A stretch of 19,550 nucleotides of DNA, taken from NCBI GenBank assembly GCA_029934845.1, contig JAOZLN010000007.1, positions 1 through 19,550 of the forward strand, written 5' to 3'. Below, in pieces: positions 1 to 6,755 of the stretch. The number at the start of each line of letters is the position of its first letter. Position 1 is the stretch's first letter. The position numbers were made by a program, and so were the translations under genes. Source of the DNA: Candidatus Sabulitectum sp. Its GTDB lineage: Bacteria; Fermentibacterota; Fermentibacteria; Fermentibacterales; JCC-6. The notes beneath the pieces are model-generated. The model was given only the letters and a program-made list of their open reading frames with translations, did no database searches and was not told the origin of the DNA.

Positions 1-503
1 TAGTGAACCATGCTGTTCATTTGAAAAGCGCCCTGATCAAGATCTTTCAATCTTCGCCACGCTCTTATGGCAATATCAGCTACAACATAGACCTTCAGTA
101 CCGCGCCGGGAAACACTACGGTTCCCATGTCTCTTCCCTCTGCTACCGTATTGTGCTTTTTACCAAAAGCTCTCTGCAGAGAAACCATGTAATCTCTTAC
201 TGCACGGTGAGCAGAAATTATGCTTGCGGCCTCACTGACAGCAGGGGTTCTTATCTTTCCGGAAATATCGTTTCCGTCAAGAAAAACCCCTCTGCTTGAA
301 ACATCAATAGAATGATCGGAAAGAAGACCAGACGCTGCAGCTCCATCCTGAATATCAATACCGGAAGAGGAAACTAGAAAAGCCGACGCTCGATACATTG
401 CGCCGGTGTCCAGATATTCAAAATTAAGCTCTGCAGCTATTTTCTTCGCAGTAGTACTTTTACCGGAAGCTGCAGGACCATCGAAAGCTATTATTTCAGG
501 CAG
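1..503 (-). CDS. cmk: Cytidylate kinase, C-terminus cut by window edge
   Basis: Phosphorylates CMP and dCMP to the diphosphates in cytoplasmic pyrimidine salvage and RNA/DNA precursor supply. Reading down from 503 gives IIAFDGPAASGKST (P-loop, about residues 4-17), then YLDTGAMYRA and further on AEGRDMGTVVFPGA, all standard Cmk signatures. About 167 codons are present; the family is usually near 220-230 aa, so roughly 55 codons lie outside the window. The reading frame opens at CTG (503-501) directly after an in-frame TGA, so no ATG, GTG or TTG precedes the P-loop. The best-placed start codon, TTG at 507-505 (8 nt after GAGGGG), is one frame off and meets TGA after ACT GCC. True initiation is therefore unresolved: CTG, ATA, or a one-base error or frameshift. 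Cmk next to rluB and scpAB is a common bacterial order, but here it has its own promoter. The identity is secure; the start is not. Confidence 0.93.
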   Translation of the reverse strand, partial: MPEIIAFDGPAASGKSTTAKKIAAELNFEYLDTGAMYRASAFLVSSSGIDIQDGAAASGLLSDHSIDVSSRGVFLDGNDISGKIRTPAVSEAASIISAHRAVRDYMVSLQRAFGKKHNTVAEGRDMGTVVFPGAVLKVYVVADIAIRAWRRLKDLDQGAFQMNSMVH

Positions 504-515
504 TCAAATTCACAT

Positions 516-521
516 CCCCTC
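516..521 (-). promoter_or_regulatory. Shine-Dalgarno GAGGGG before cmk
   Basis: GAGGGG reads on the minus strand 8 nt before TTG (507-505) and 12 nt before the in-frame CTG (503-501). The same AGAGGGGAT context precedes the TTG start of pgi, so the ribosome signal favours the TTG although its frame closes after three codons. Confidence 0.55.
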
Positions 522-535
522 TTTCAGATTGGGCG

Positions 536-564
536 AATATCCTGAAATACCAGGCGATTGTCAA
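536..564 (-). promoter_or_regulatory. Sigma-70-type promoter for cmk
   Basis: On the minus strand a perfect -35 TTGACA (564-559) is followed, after a 17-nt spacer, by -10 GATATT (541-536), which matches TATAAT at four of six positions. Transcription would start near 528-530, giving a short leader that holds the GAGGGG ribosome site. It is the best-matching promoter in the window and separates cmk from the upstream rluB unit. Confidence 0.65.
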
Positions 565-776
565 GCCTTGCACTACCTTTGTGCCACCGGAGAAGAATGA
601 ATTTACCGGTTGGGTTGGCAAAAATCATTTCTCACCGAAATCGCAGAAATCTATACCGAGGGTGTGCTTTGAATGGATCTTTAATTTGGGAATACTTTCC
701 CGCTGTCTGGGGTTGATTCACTATAGAACAAACAAGGTATCCACTTGCTTTGTAGACGCGCAGTACCACAAGTGTG
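565..776. other. Intergenic stretch between rluB and cmk
   Basis: No convincing gene is seen here. It holds two weak inverted repeats on the minus strand: GGGAA-AGTA-TTCCC near 685-698, and ATTTCT...AGAAAT near 627-650 followed by GATTTTT. The second could be a poor terminator for the rluB transcript, but its stem is only 6 bp and AT-rich with a 12-nt loop. The cmk promoter lies just downstream. Confidence 0.4.
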
Positions 777-1532
777 CTATCTGTCCAGCTTGACGATCTT
801 GCAAAGAGATGCAATTTCCTCCGGCGTGAGTATTCGCCATTTTCCTCTTTCAAGATCTTCGAGCTTGATAGGGCCGAATCTTACTCTTTCAAGGCCGATG
901 AGTGGAATGCCGGAAAATTTTGACAGTCTTCTTACTTCTCTGTTGCGTCCTGTTGTTAATACAACACCGAGGCTCTTTGCTCCTGTTTTTTCAACAGATC
1001 TGGGCTTAGAAAATTCTCCAGGTGCAATGTACAGCCCCTTACGCATTTTTTCAATGGCTTGCTTCTCTGCAGGCTTGGCAAGAATCAGAGAGTATTCCCG
1101 TTCCACACGCCACTTTGGGTGAGTCAGCCTGTAAACAAGTTCACCATCGTTGCTCCATAAGATCAGTCCGCCTGTTCTTATGTCAAGACGACCTACCGGT
1201 GCAGCTCCTCTGGGCATTCCTACAGAAAGCTGGGATATAGGTCTGGAGGCATTCTCATTCATTGTGGTTTCGTAACCTGAAGGTTTGTTCATTACCGCCA
1301 CAAAAATGTCAGGAAGGGTAACAGCGGCGCCGTCCCATAAAACAATATCGCCTGTAGAGATTCTTTCAGCGGGGTTTGTAACGAGTCGTCCGTTTATTGT
1401 AACCATGCCATTCTTTATACCGATATCACAGTTTCTTCTGCTGGCAATTCCGGATCTTGCAATAAAGCGGTTAAGTCTCATTCCGTCAGCAGAAGCTGAT
1501 GCGGATCTTTTTCCTTTAGATGATCTGGTCAC
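777..1532 (-). CDS. rluB: rRNA pseudouridine synthase, RsuA/RluB family
   Basis: Converts uridine to pseudouridine in ribosomal RNA, most likely 23S (RluB type). Counting from the GTG at 1532 the protein has 251 aa. A basic, Ser-rich tail (1-17) precedes an S4 RNA-binding domain (about 18-75, MRLNRFIARSGIASRR). The catalytic domain follows, with GRLDIRTGGLIL around 114-125 (predicted nucleophile D117) and GRNREVRRL around 195-203. The GTG start is chosen because GGGAG lies 6 nt upstream; a longer frame reaches 1568 but runs 53 nt into scpB without a better site. It overlaps the scpB end by 17 nt, implying translational coupling in the scpA-scpB-rluB order widely seen in bacteria. RluB rather than RluE/RluF/RsuA is inferred from this context. 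Confidence 0.93.
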   Translation of the reverse strand: MTRSSKGKRSASASADGMRLNRFIARSGIASRRNCDIGIKNGMVTINGRLVTNPAERISTGDIVLWDGAAVTLPDIFVAVMNKPSGYETTMNENASRPISQLSVGMPRGAAPVGRLDIRTGGLILWSNDGELVYRLTHPKWRVEREYSLILAKPAEKQAIEKMRKGLYIAPGEFSKPRSVEKTGAKSLGVVLTTGRNREVRRLSKFSGIPLIGLERVRFGPIKLEDLERGKWRILTPEEIASLCKIVKLDR

Positions 1533-2106
1533 TTTCTTCTCCCGATAGCTCAGAAGCCAGCCGCTCAATATCTTCTGCGGATAGCTTCAGAAGGTTTTCC
1601 ATTTCGTTAGTTCTGGGTAAATGTTCAAGCTTGTTAAGACCGAAGTACTCCAGAAATCTAGATGTTGTTCCATAAAGAAGCGGTCTTCCCGGGGTTTCCT
1701 GTCGCCCTTCAATTTTTACTAAATCCCTCTCAAGCAAGGTTCTCATAGCGCTGTCGCTGTTCACTCCACGAACAGCTTCAACCTGGGCTCTTGTTGCAGG
1801 TTGTCTGTAAGCTATAACTGCAAGTGTTTCAAGAGAAGCTCTTGATAGCCTGCTGTGTCTTTTTCCTTCAAACAGTTGCCCTACTATAAAGCCAAGTTCC
1901 GGATCTGTTACTATTCTGTATCCCCCGGCAAGCCTGGCCACCACAATTGAGTGTCCTCCAGATGCCAGTTCTGCTTCAATACGCAGTACAGCCTGCTCGG
2001 CGGATTCCGTACCGCAGCCAGTCAGTTCACAAATACGGCCTACTGTAACAGGTTCTTCGGTGGCAACAAGAAGAGCTTCTATCTGCCTTGCAAGCTGATC
2101 AAGCAT
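1516..2106 (-). CDS. scpB: Segregation and condensation protein B
   Basis: Kleisin-associated winged-helix protein of the Smc-ScpAB condensin, which compacts and separates chromosomes. The 196-aa product has the family's usual size. It carries two winged-helix modules: an N-terminal one (about 1-85, LDQLARQIEALLVATEEPV) and a C-terminal one (about 90-170) with SRASLETLAVIAYRQP and the conserved LLYGTTSRFLEYFGL. An acidic tail follows. The ATG at 2106 lies within the last codons of scpA (8-nt overlap), so ScpA and ScpB are probably made in coupled amounts. GGTGGGA shortly upstream can serve as ribosome site. No smc gene is in the window. Confidence 0.95.
   Translation of the reverse strand: MLDQLARQIEALLVATEEPVTVGRICELTGCGTESAEQAVLRIEAELASGGHSIVVARLAGGYRIVTDPELGFIVGQLFEGKRHSRLSRASLETLAVIAYRQPATRAQVEAVRGVNSDSAMRTLLERDLVKIEGRQETPGRPLLYGTTSRFLEYFGLNKLEHLPRTNEMENLLKLSAEDIERLASELSGEESDQII
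1539..1543 (-). promoter_or_regulatory. Ribosome site selecting the rluB GTG start
   Basis: GGGAG on the minus strand lies 6 nt before GTG at 1532-1530, inside the end of scpB. It argues against the longer frame beginning at 1568. Confidence 0.55.
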
Positions 2107-2848
2107 TCATTTCCCACCTTTCAGTTTTTCTTTTCATTACTATGTCTGCGAATGGATAGCTTTGTTCAGTGGTGATCCATCCACGCTTGACTAGTTCAAG
2201 AATTGCAACAAAGAAAGATACTACCACCGCCTGGTCTGCATCCTTTCCTACTGCATCGCTGAAATCCTTTGCTGATTCAAGGGAAAGCAATCTGTCCAGA
2301 ACAGAAACACACTCGGTAAGAGAAAGAAGCGGTTTGTGTATTCGATGTCTGGGAGCAGGAGCATTCTTCTCTGCCATGTTTTCCAGAGCAAGCAGCAGTT
2401 CCAGCAATGACGTCTGGCCAGGGTCAGTTACAGTAACATCTTCCTCATATCTGTCACGCTCTCCGGGAGGAGTATACACATCGCGCCAGATAGATTCGTT
2501 TTCCCGAAGTTCCGAAGCCACCTCTTTAAAAGCCTTGTACAGCACAAGGTGTCTCATAAGAGTTTCCATGGGGTCTTCTGTGTCATCCATGAGAGCCCGC
2601 TCCACTGGAAGAAGCAATCTGCTTTTCATTCTTGTAAGAGTGGCTGCCATTACAAGATACTCTCCTGCTATGTCCAGATTTAGATCCTCGGCCTCTCTGA
2701 TGTAGTCCAGATACTGACCAGCAACCTCTGCAACATGAATTGTTGTGACATCAAGTTCGTCTCTTCGTATGAGGAACAAAAGAAGATCAAGAGGACCCTC
2801 GAAATCCTGAATGTCTATTCTGCAAGCTGTCTGGCCGTCAGCAGACAT
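2099..2848 (-). CDS. scpA: Segregation and condensation protein A (kleisin)
   Basis: Kleisin subunit that bridges the Smc heads and binds ScpB. From ATG at 2848 it has 249 aa. The N-terminal Smc-binding region contains the hallmark DFEGPLDLLLFLIRR (near residues 16-30) and LDIAGEYLVMAATLTRMKSRLLLP (near 58-81, helix bundle). The middle is acidic and variable. The C-terminal winged helix (about 175-240, VVSFFVAILELVKRGWI) would bind the other Smc head. A TTG at 2854 is a possible alternative start two codons earlier; both lie inside the end of era, with GGA upstream as a weak ribosome site. Overlap with era is 11 nt and with scpB 8 nt. Confidence 0.95.
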   Translation of the reverse strand: MSADGQTACRIDIQDFEGPLDLLLFLIRRDELDVTTIHVAEVAGQYLDYIREAEDLNLDIAGEYLVMAATLTRMKSRLLLPVERALMDDTEDPMETLMRHLVLYKAFKEVASELRENESIWRDVYTPPGERDRYEEDVTVTDPGQTSLLELLLALENMAEKNAPAPRHRIHKPLLSLTECVSVLDRLLSLESAKDFSDAVGKDADQAVVVSFFVAILELVKRGWITTEQSYPFADIVMKRKTERWEMNA

Positions 2849-3707
2849 ATCCAAATTCCAACAGGTCTGTTTTGTTCTCGGTCCAGGCTTCTCTTACCTT
2901 AACCCATAGATCAAGCCTGCACTTTTCCCCGGTAAATTTTCCGATAGCTATAGAAGACAATTTGTTTATGTGCTCAAGGGTCTGCCCTTTTCGTCCGATG
3001 AGCATGCCCTTTGAGGAAGCACGGGATACGATAAGGTTTGCTCTTACATAGAGCCTGCCGTCTCTCTTGGATGTTTCTTCAACCTGAACAGCAGTTTCAG
3101 CAGCTACATCAAGAGGAAGAATACCGAACAATTGAGTGCGGATCTGTTCAGACACAAGAAATCGTCTGGAATTAAGTGTTTTTATGTTCCTTGGAAACAA
3201 TCTGTTCCTTAGTGGAATATTTCTTAGTACAGAATTCATCAGGTCGGGTATTCCGAAACCGAGTATTGGAGTTACAGGAACAATATCTGTAAATAAATTT
3301 GTGTATCTGGCTTTGGTCACATAAGCAGCACGGTGAGCAGGCTTCACGAAATCACTTTTCCCCAGAGCAAGAATTATAGGTTTCTTTTCTGCCTGTTCCA
3401 GAAATTGCTTCAGAGATGGTTTTTCGAGGTCATGATTGAAAGTTTTTATGTCAACAACAAGAACAATCACATCTGCCCAGTCGATTATGGAATGATCATA
3501 ACCACTTTCTATGGGTGGAGTATCTACGAAGCAGATCTGTGCATTCCCCGGGGTACAGATGGCAGTAATAGGCATTCTGGTGGAAGCTGGCTGCATTGCA
3601 ACAGGCGAAATACTGGTTTCAGTCAGAGCATTTAACAAACTTGATTTGCCGGTATTTGAAAGACCGGCTACAAGTGCATATCCACTGGGTATGATTCCAC
3701 TTGGCAT
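2838..3707 (-). CDS. era: Era-type GTPase with KH domain, divergent G4 motif
   Basis: Era binds the 3' end of 16S rRNA and acts in 30S maturation. The 289-aa product has the family's layout: G domain (1-165), linker, and C-terminal KH domain (about 200-289) with KGMLIGRKGQTLEHI (GxxG at 238-241) and the Era ending LDLWVKVREAW...LLEFGYV. The P-loop is GLSNTGKSS (15-23) and G3 is DTPP (62-65) instead of DTPG. The guanine-specificity motif NKxD is GKSD (116-119), losing the usual Asn. Whether GTP is still read normally is unclear; the KH and C-terminal match make Era much more likely than EngA or a stray GTPase. Start ATG follows TAGGAG with about 6 nt spacing. It lies 7 nt after the propeller gene and overlaps scpA. 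Confidence 0.88.
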   Translation of the reverse strand: MPSGIIPSGYALVAGLSNTGKSSLLNALTETSISPVAMQPASTRMPITAICTPGNAQICFVDTPPIESGYDHSIIDWADVIVLVVDIKTFNHDLEKPSLKQFLEQAEKKPIILALGKSDFVKPAHRAAYVTKARYTNLFTDIVPVTPILGFGIPDLMNSVLRNIPLRNRLFPRNIKTLNSRRFLVSEQIRTQLFGILPLDVAAETAVQVEETSKRDGRLYVRANLIVSRASSKGMLIGRKGQTLEHINKLSSIAIGKFTGEKCRLDLWVKVREAWTENKTDLLEFGYVC

Positions 3708-3714
3708 TTATCTC

Positions 3715-4992
3715 CTATTCCTGTTCCACAGGAATTGTCGGCAGAACTCCTGTTATGGCAGTAAAATCACCTGCTGAATTTCCCGTGTACAAAACGCTTC
3801 CCAGAATTACAGGTGGTGTTCCTGAATATGAGCCGGTTTCAATAGTATCAATTGCAAGTCCTGAATTCAGGCTTAGAAGGTGTAATCTGCTGTCGTCGCA
3901 GCTGACATACACAACCGTGTCGCATACAGCGGGAGTTACAGTAACCCAGTTCTCAAGCTGCGTCTCCCACAACAGCTCTCCATTACTGGCATCAAGACAG
4001 AAAACTCTCCCATCGCAGGTGCCGGCAACAAGCAGCGAGTCTTCCGCAATTGCAGGACGGGTTACAACAGTTCTGCCAGTTACACCGGCCAGAGCAGATT
4101 CCCACAAGGTTTCTCCGGTGCGAAGTGATAGAGCAAGAACCTTTCCTGATGAAAACCCAAGAAAAACTGTACCGGACTTAATAGAAGGCGGGGAAGGCTG
4201 TGAAGTAAACCCCCTGGACCACAAGGAATTTCCATCAATATCCCATGCTCCAACTGCACCAGCCTCTGAAGAAAATACTGCAATACTCTCTGAAACTGCC
4301 GGTCCCAGTAGAAGACCATCCATGGTATCGCTCCAGACCAGCGCTCCGGTTCTTCTGCTCATTGCCGCAATAGAACCCATTGAATTTCCAGCAAGAACAA
4401 GACTGTCACAGAAAATGCAGGCATCTGTAAAAATGTGATATCCAAGACCGGTTTTCCATCTCTCCGAGCCTGTTTCTTTGTTGATGGCATACATATATCC
4501 ATCCTGGCCGCTGAAGTAGACGGTTGTGGAATCCGCAGCAACTCCACCTGACAGGCCGCATGTAACAGTTCTTGACCAGAGCTGTTCACCAGAATTTTTG
4601 TTAATGCCCCGAAGAACCTTGTCGTTACCGGCAATGAAGATCATTTGATCAACTATTGCAGGCGGAGAAAAGATCTCTCTTCCCGTGGAAATACTCCACA
4701 GAGTATCAAATGGAGCCACTATTGGATTACCCCATGCAGCATTACCGGATGAAGAACCGTATGCCTGAAGCCACAGTTCCGGAGGAGGTTCTATTGAAGC
4801 AGGCTCGCTGTTCTGAACAGAAGGAACAGTCTGGTATGCTTCCGATGAATCAGGTTGCGGGGAAGTTGAAGAATTATTTCTGGACCTGTTTATGAAAAAA
4901 ACAATGGTAAGTACCGCAAGAAGAGTAACCGCAATCAAGGCGATGTTAGTTCGCGAACGTTTTCCAGCAGTCTCAGAAAATGTAGAAATCAT
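3715..4992 (-). CDS. Membrane-anchored PQQ-like beta-propeller protein
   Basis: The function is not known. The 425-aa protein starts with a basic cytoplasmic segment, one predicted transmembrane helix (about 16-35, NIALIAVTLLAVLTIVFF), a Ser/Pro-rich linker (about 38-72), and then about eight repeats of the PQQ-like form (examples LWSRTV, RWKTGL, LVWSDTM, LWESAL, LLWETQL followed by G-x-(V/L)-x-A-L strands). Eight blades is the BamB layout, but BamB is a lipoprotein, whereas this one would be held in the inner membrane facing the periplasm. No heme or catalytic PQQ residues were recognised. AGAGG precedes the ATG by 5 nt. It is 12 nt after the L,D-transpeptidase gene and 7 nt before era, so it is probably co-transcribed. 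A scaffold or envelope assembly role is inferred from the fold and neighbours only. Confidence 0.8.
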   Translation of the reverse strand: MISTFSETAGKRSRTNIALIAVTLLAVLTIVFFINRSRNNSSTSPQPDSSEAYQTVPSVQNSEPASIEPPPELWLQAYGSSSGNAAWGNPIVAPFDTLWSISTGREIFSPPAIVDQMIFIAGNDKVLRGINKNSGEQLWSRTVTCGLSGGVAADSTTVYFSGQDGYMYAINKETGSERWKTGLGYHIFTDACIFCDSLVLAGNSMGSIAAMSRRTGALVWSDTMDGLLLGPAVSESIAVFSSEAGAVGAWDIDGNSLWSRGFTSQPSPPSIKSGTVFLGFSSGKVLALSLRTGETLWESALAGVTGRTVVTRPAIAEDSLLVAGTCDGRVFCLDASNGELLWETQLENWVTVTPAVCDTVVYVSCDDSRLHLLSLNSGLAIDTIETGSYSGTPPVILGSVLYTGNSAGDFTAITGVLPTIPVEQE

Positions 4993-5004
4993 TTCAGCCT
5001 CTCA

Positions 5005-5787
5005 TCAATAAATTAACACGGGAGCGCCCACAGGCAGGGCTCTGTAAATAGCTTCCAGGTCTGAATTACCGAGACGAATGCAACCGTGACTTACATTTCT
5101 TCCTCTGCCTACCCCGTAGTGAAGAAGAATTCCTCCACCAAGATCAACCTTGAAATTTCCAAGTGCTCCGGGAACAGCACGAACCCATACGCGCTCGGAG
5201 GAAGTAAGAGAATCATTGTAATAAACGATCTGTTCTTCCCAGGAAAGACTGTCCGGTATAAGAACATCCTGACCCGGCCTTGGAGGGCGAAGGTCCTGTT
5301 CAAGCCAGTACCAGTCTGGTTTATACCAGTAAGGATTTTCACCTTTTTTAACAACATACCTGATGCCTCTGGGCGTACTGAAGTTCCAGACCTGACCGCT
5401 GTCATTTGCGGTCCAGCCTTTGCCGGTACCGCAGTATCCAGATCTGACCAGAAGCCCGCCGCGACGAAGATGGAATCTATTTTGACCGGTATCTATCACA
5501 AGGTAATAGCCCATATAGTTACGAACAAGCTCGGCTTCATCCAGGCGAATCTGTAATGAGTCGACCGTATGGCGGAGAGAAGGAAGTGAGTCTTCTCTTT
5601 GAGCAAACACAGAGTTTATTATTGCAAGTGTGTCTCGTTGCAATGCTACATGCTCTACTCTCTGGCTGCATTCACTTACCAGGTCTCTCATGTGGCTGAC
5701 TTTCTCATCCATGCGGTAGACAGTAGTCAGACTAACTGCCAGAGCTACGGTAAGAACTGCAACCAGAACAATAACTGGAATCTTCAT
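5005..5787 (-). CDS. L,D-transpeptidase, YkuD/ErfK family
   Basis: Likely forms 3-3 peptidoglycan cross-links, or attaches proteins to or trims peptidoglycan, in the periplasm. From ATG at 5787 it has 260 aa: a signal anchor (about 3-24, IPVIVLVAVLTVALAVSL), a predicted coiled coil (about 27-90), then the YkuD domain (about 93-260). The catalytic motif HYGVGRGRNVSHGCIRL ends with H223, H234, C236 and R238 in the expected spacing. GGAGAG lies 5 nt before this ATG; a longer frame to 5877 runs back into the upstream gene and has no better signal, so it was rejected. The gene follows the M15-type peptidase by 13 nt. YkuD enzymes use tetrapeptide donors that D,D-carboxypeptidases make, which fits that neighbour. 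The coiled-coil stalk is additional to the catalytic core. Confidence 0.9.
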   Translation of the reverse strand: MKIPVIVLVAVLTVALAVSLTTVYRMDEKVSHMRDLVSECSQRVEHVALQRDTLAIINSVFAQREDSLPSLRHTVDSLQIRLDEAELVRNYMGYYLVIDTGQNRFHLRRGGLLVRSGYCGTGKGWTANDSGQVWNFSTPRGIRYVVKKGENPYWYKPDWYWLEQDLRPPRPGQDVLIPDSLSWEEQIVYYNDSLTSSERVWVRAVPGALGNFKVDLGGGILLHYGVGRGRNVSHGCIRLGNSDLEAIYRALPVGAPVLIY

Positions 5788-5800
5788 GTACACTCTCCGA

Positions 5801-6733
5801 TTAAATGACCGGGTTATCCACCAGGTTGCGACGGGTCTGCCACACAGCAGCACTTCCTCTTGTATCCAGGTGAACAAATGGTCCGTGGGAGGTAATCCAT
5901 CTGTAAGCAGAGGCTCCGCCTACTGCAACTTCGCCTGCAGCCTCAAGTCGTCTGGCTGCTGCAACGATGAATTCTCCGTCAAATACATCTATTCGTTTAT
6001 TTCTGTCAAGATCATCAATAAGATCATTCGCCGGCCAGCCCTCTATCCAGAAATCGGACGCGGCTCCGTAGAGGTGAAGGCTGAAGCCGGTATCGTTTCC
6101 GATCGCGGCGTTGTATGCCGGGGTTCTGAAACCGCTTATGCAGTGAATATCCCTGGCTTCCGGGTAAGATAATGCCACTTCTGCAAGAACGCATTCAAGT
6201 TTGTGAACAAGCCTCATATCCAGAACCATATACTGTGGCCAATCGCCTTCTGTGTGTCCCAGAAAATCAGAGAAAGACAGATGCGTGGAAATTCTGGCGT
6301 TGAAAACATCCGGCCGCAACTCGATAAATCCCCGATCAGGCAGGTGGTCTCTGGAATTGCCATCTCCGTAGAATCCCACAGGAAATGAATTCAAAGACGC
6401 GGTCCGGAACTGGTTCTTATGCAGGGGTACTATCATGATCCATTCCTGCATGGAAGATTCGTCTGAAGCAGTTACGGTATATGTACCATGACATCTGGGA
6501 AGTGTAAAACTGAAATCAGTGCCAGTTCCATGAAAATCAAGATCCGGAATTGACCAGCTCAAGGAATCTGCACAGGAAAGAGTAAGTTGACTTCCAGGCG
6601 AAGCAACAAACGCCATCATATGCTGTTGCAGTGGAACATTGTTCACCGAGATATCAAAGACAGGACCTTCTGGAAGAGGATCACTGGCACTGCCAAATAA
6701 AAGATAAACAAGAACCATCACTACACCACTCAC
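5801..6733 (-). CDS. Exported M15-family-like zinc peptidase
   Basis: Probably a periplasmic D-Ala-D-Ala carboxypeptidase or endopeptidase of the M15/VanY-like (DUF882-related) group. The 310-aa product begins with a signal peptide (about 1-17). An Ig-like or beta-rich N-terminal part (about 25-100) precedes the catalytic domain (about 160-300). That domain has ISGFRTPAYN (199-208), SLHLYGAASDF (zinc ligands H220 and D227) and HGPFVHLDTRG (H288, plus D290), the usual HxxxxxxD...HxH-type arrangement. It starts at GTG (6733) with a strong AGGAGGT 7 nt upstream, 22 nt after purN. It precedes the L,D-transpeptidase, suggesting a joint peptidoglycan job. Substrate (D,D, L,D or endopeptidase) cannot be told from the motifs. 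Confidence 0.8.
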   Translation of the reverse strand: MSGVVMVLVYLLFGSASDPLPEGPVFDISVNNVPLQQHMMAFVASPGSQLTLSCADSLSWSIPDLDFHGTGTDFSFTLPRCHGTYTVTASDESSMQEWIMIVPLHKNQFRTASLNSFPVGFYGDGNSRDHLPDRGFIELRPDVFNARISTHLSFSDFLGHTEGDWPQYMVLDMRLVHKLECVLAEVALSYPEARDIHCISGFRTPAYNAAIGNDTGFSLHLYGAASDFWIEGWPANDLIDDLDRNKRIDVFDGEFIVAAARRLEAAGEVAVGGASAYRWITSHGPFVHLDTRGSAAVWQTRRNLVDNPVI

Positions 6734-6740
6734 GACAACA

Positions 6741-6748
6741 ACCTCCTC
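6741..6748 (-). promoter_or_regulatory. Strong Shine-Dalgarno for the M15-like peptidase
   Basis: GAGGAGGT on the minus strand, 7 nt before the GTG start at 6733, is a near-perfect anti-SD complement. It fixes GTG over the in-frame ATG five codons later. Confidence 0.7.
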
Positions 6749-6755
6749 TGTTCAG

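Noticed and set aside
504..515. TGA codons just before cmk might be read as sense codons (code 4/25).
   Set aside because: Several genes here end at TGA in the expected place (scpA, era, pgi, the ConA-like lipoprotein, the deacetylase), and most junctions fit normal stops, so TGA recoding is not supported.
566..586. TGGCAC...TGCA on the minus strand resembling a sigma-54 -24/-12 promoter.
   Set aside because: The GG to GC interval is 12 nt instead of 10, and a better sigma-70-type promoter overlaps nearby.
524..628. Small minus-strand frame of 34 codons between rluB and cmk.
   Set aside because: It covers the cmk promoter, has no clear ribosome site and no recognisable feature, so it is probably chance.
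618..650. Inverted repeat ATTTCT...AGAAAT followed by GATTTTT as rho-independent terminator.
   Set aside because: Stem is 6 bp and AT-rich with a 12-nt loop; too weak to call.
2169..2705. Plus-strand frame of 178 codons opposite scpA.
   Set aside because: It is a shadow of scpA with low-complexity Ser/Arg composition and no family match.
3701..4438. Plus-strand frame of 245 codons opposite the PQQ propeller gene.
   Set aside because: Antisense shadow; the minus-strand product shows clear propeller repeats.
5788..5877. Longer L,D-transpeptidase N-terminus from 5877.
   Set aside because: It lies within the end of the M15-like gene and hides a good signal anchor and SD at 5787.
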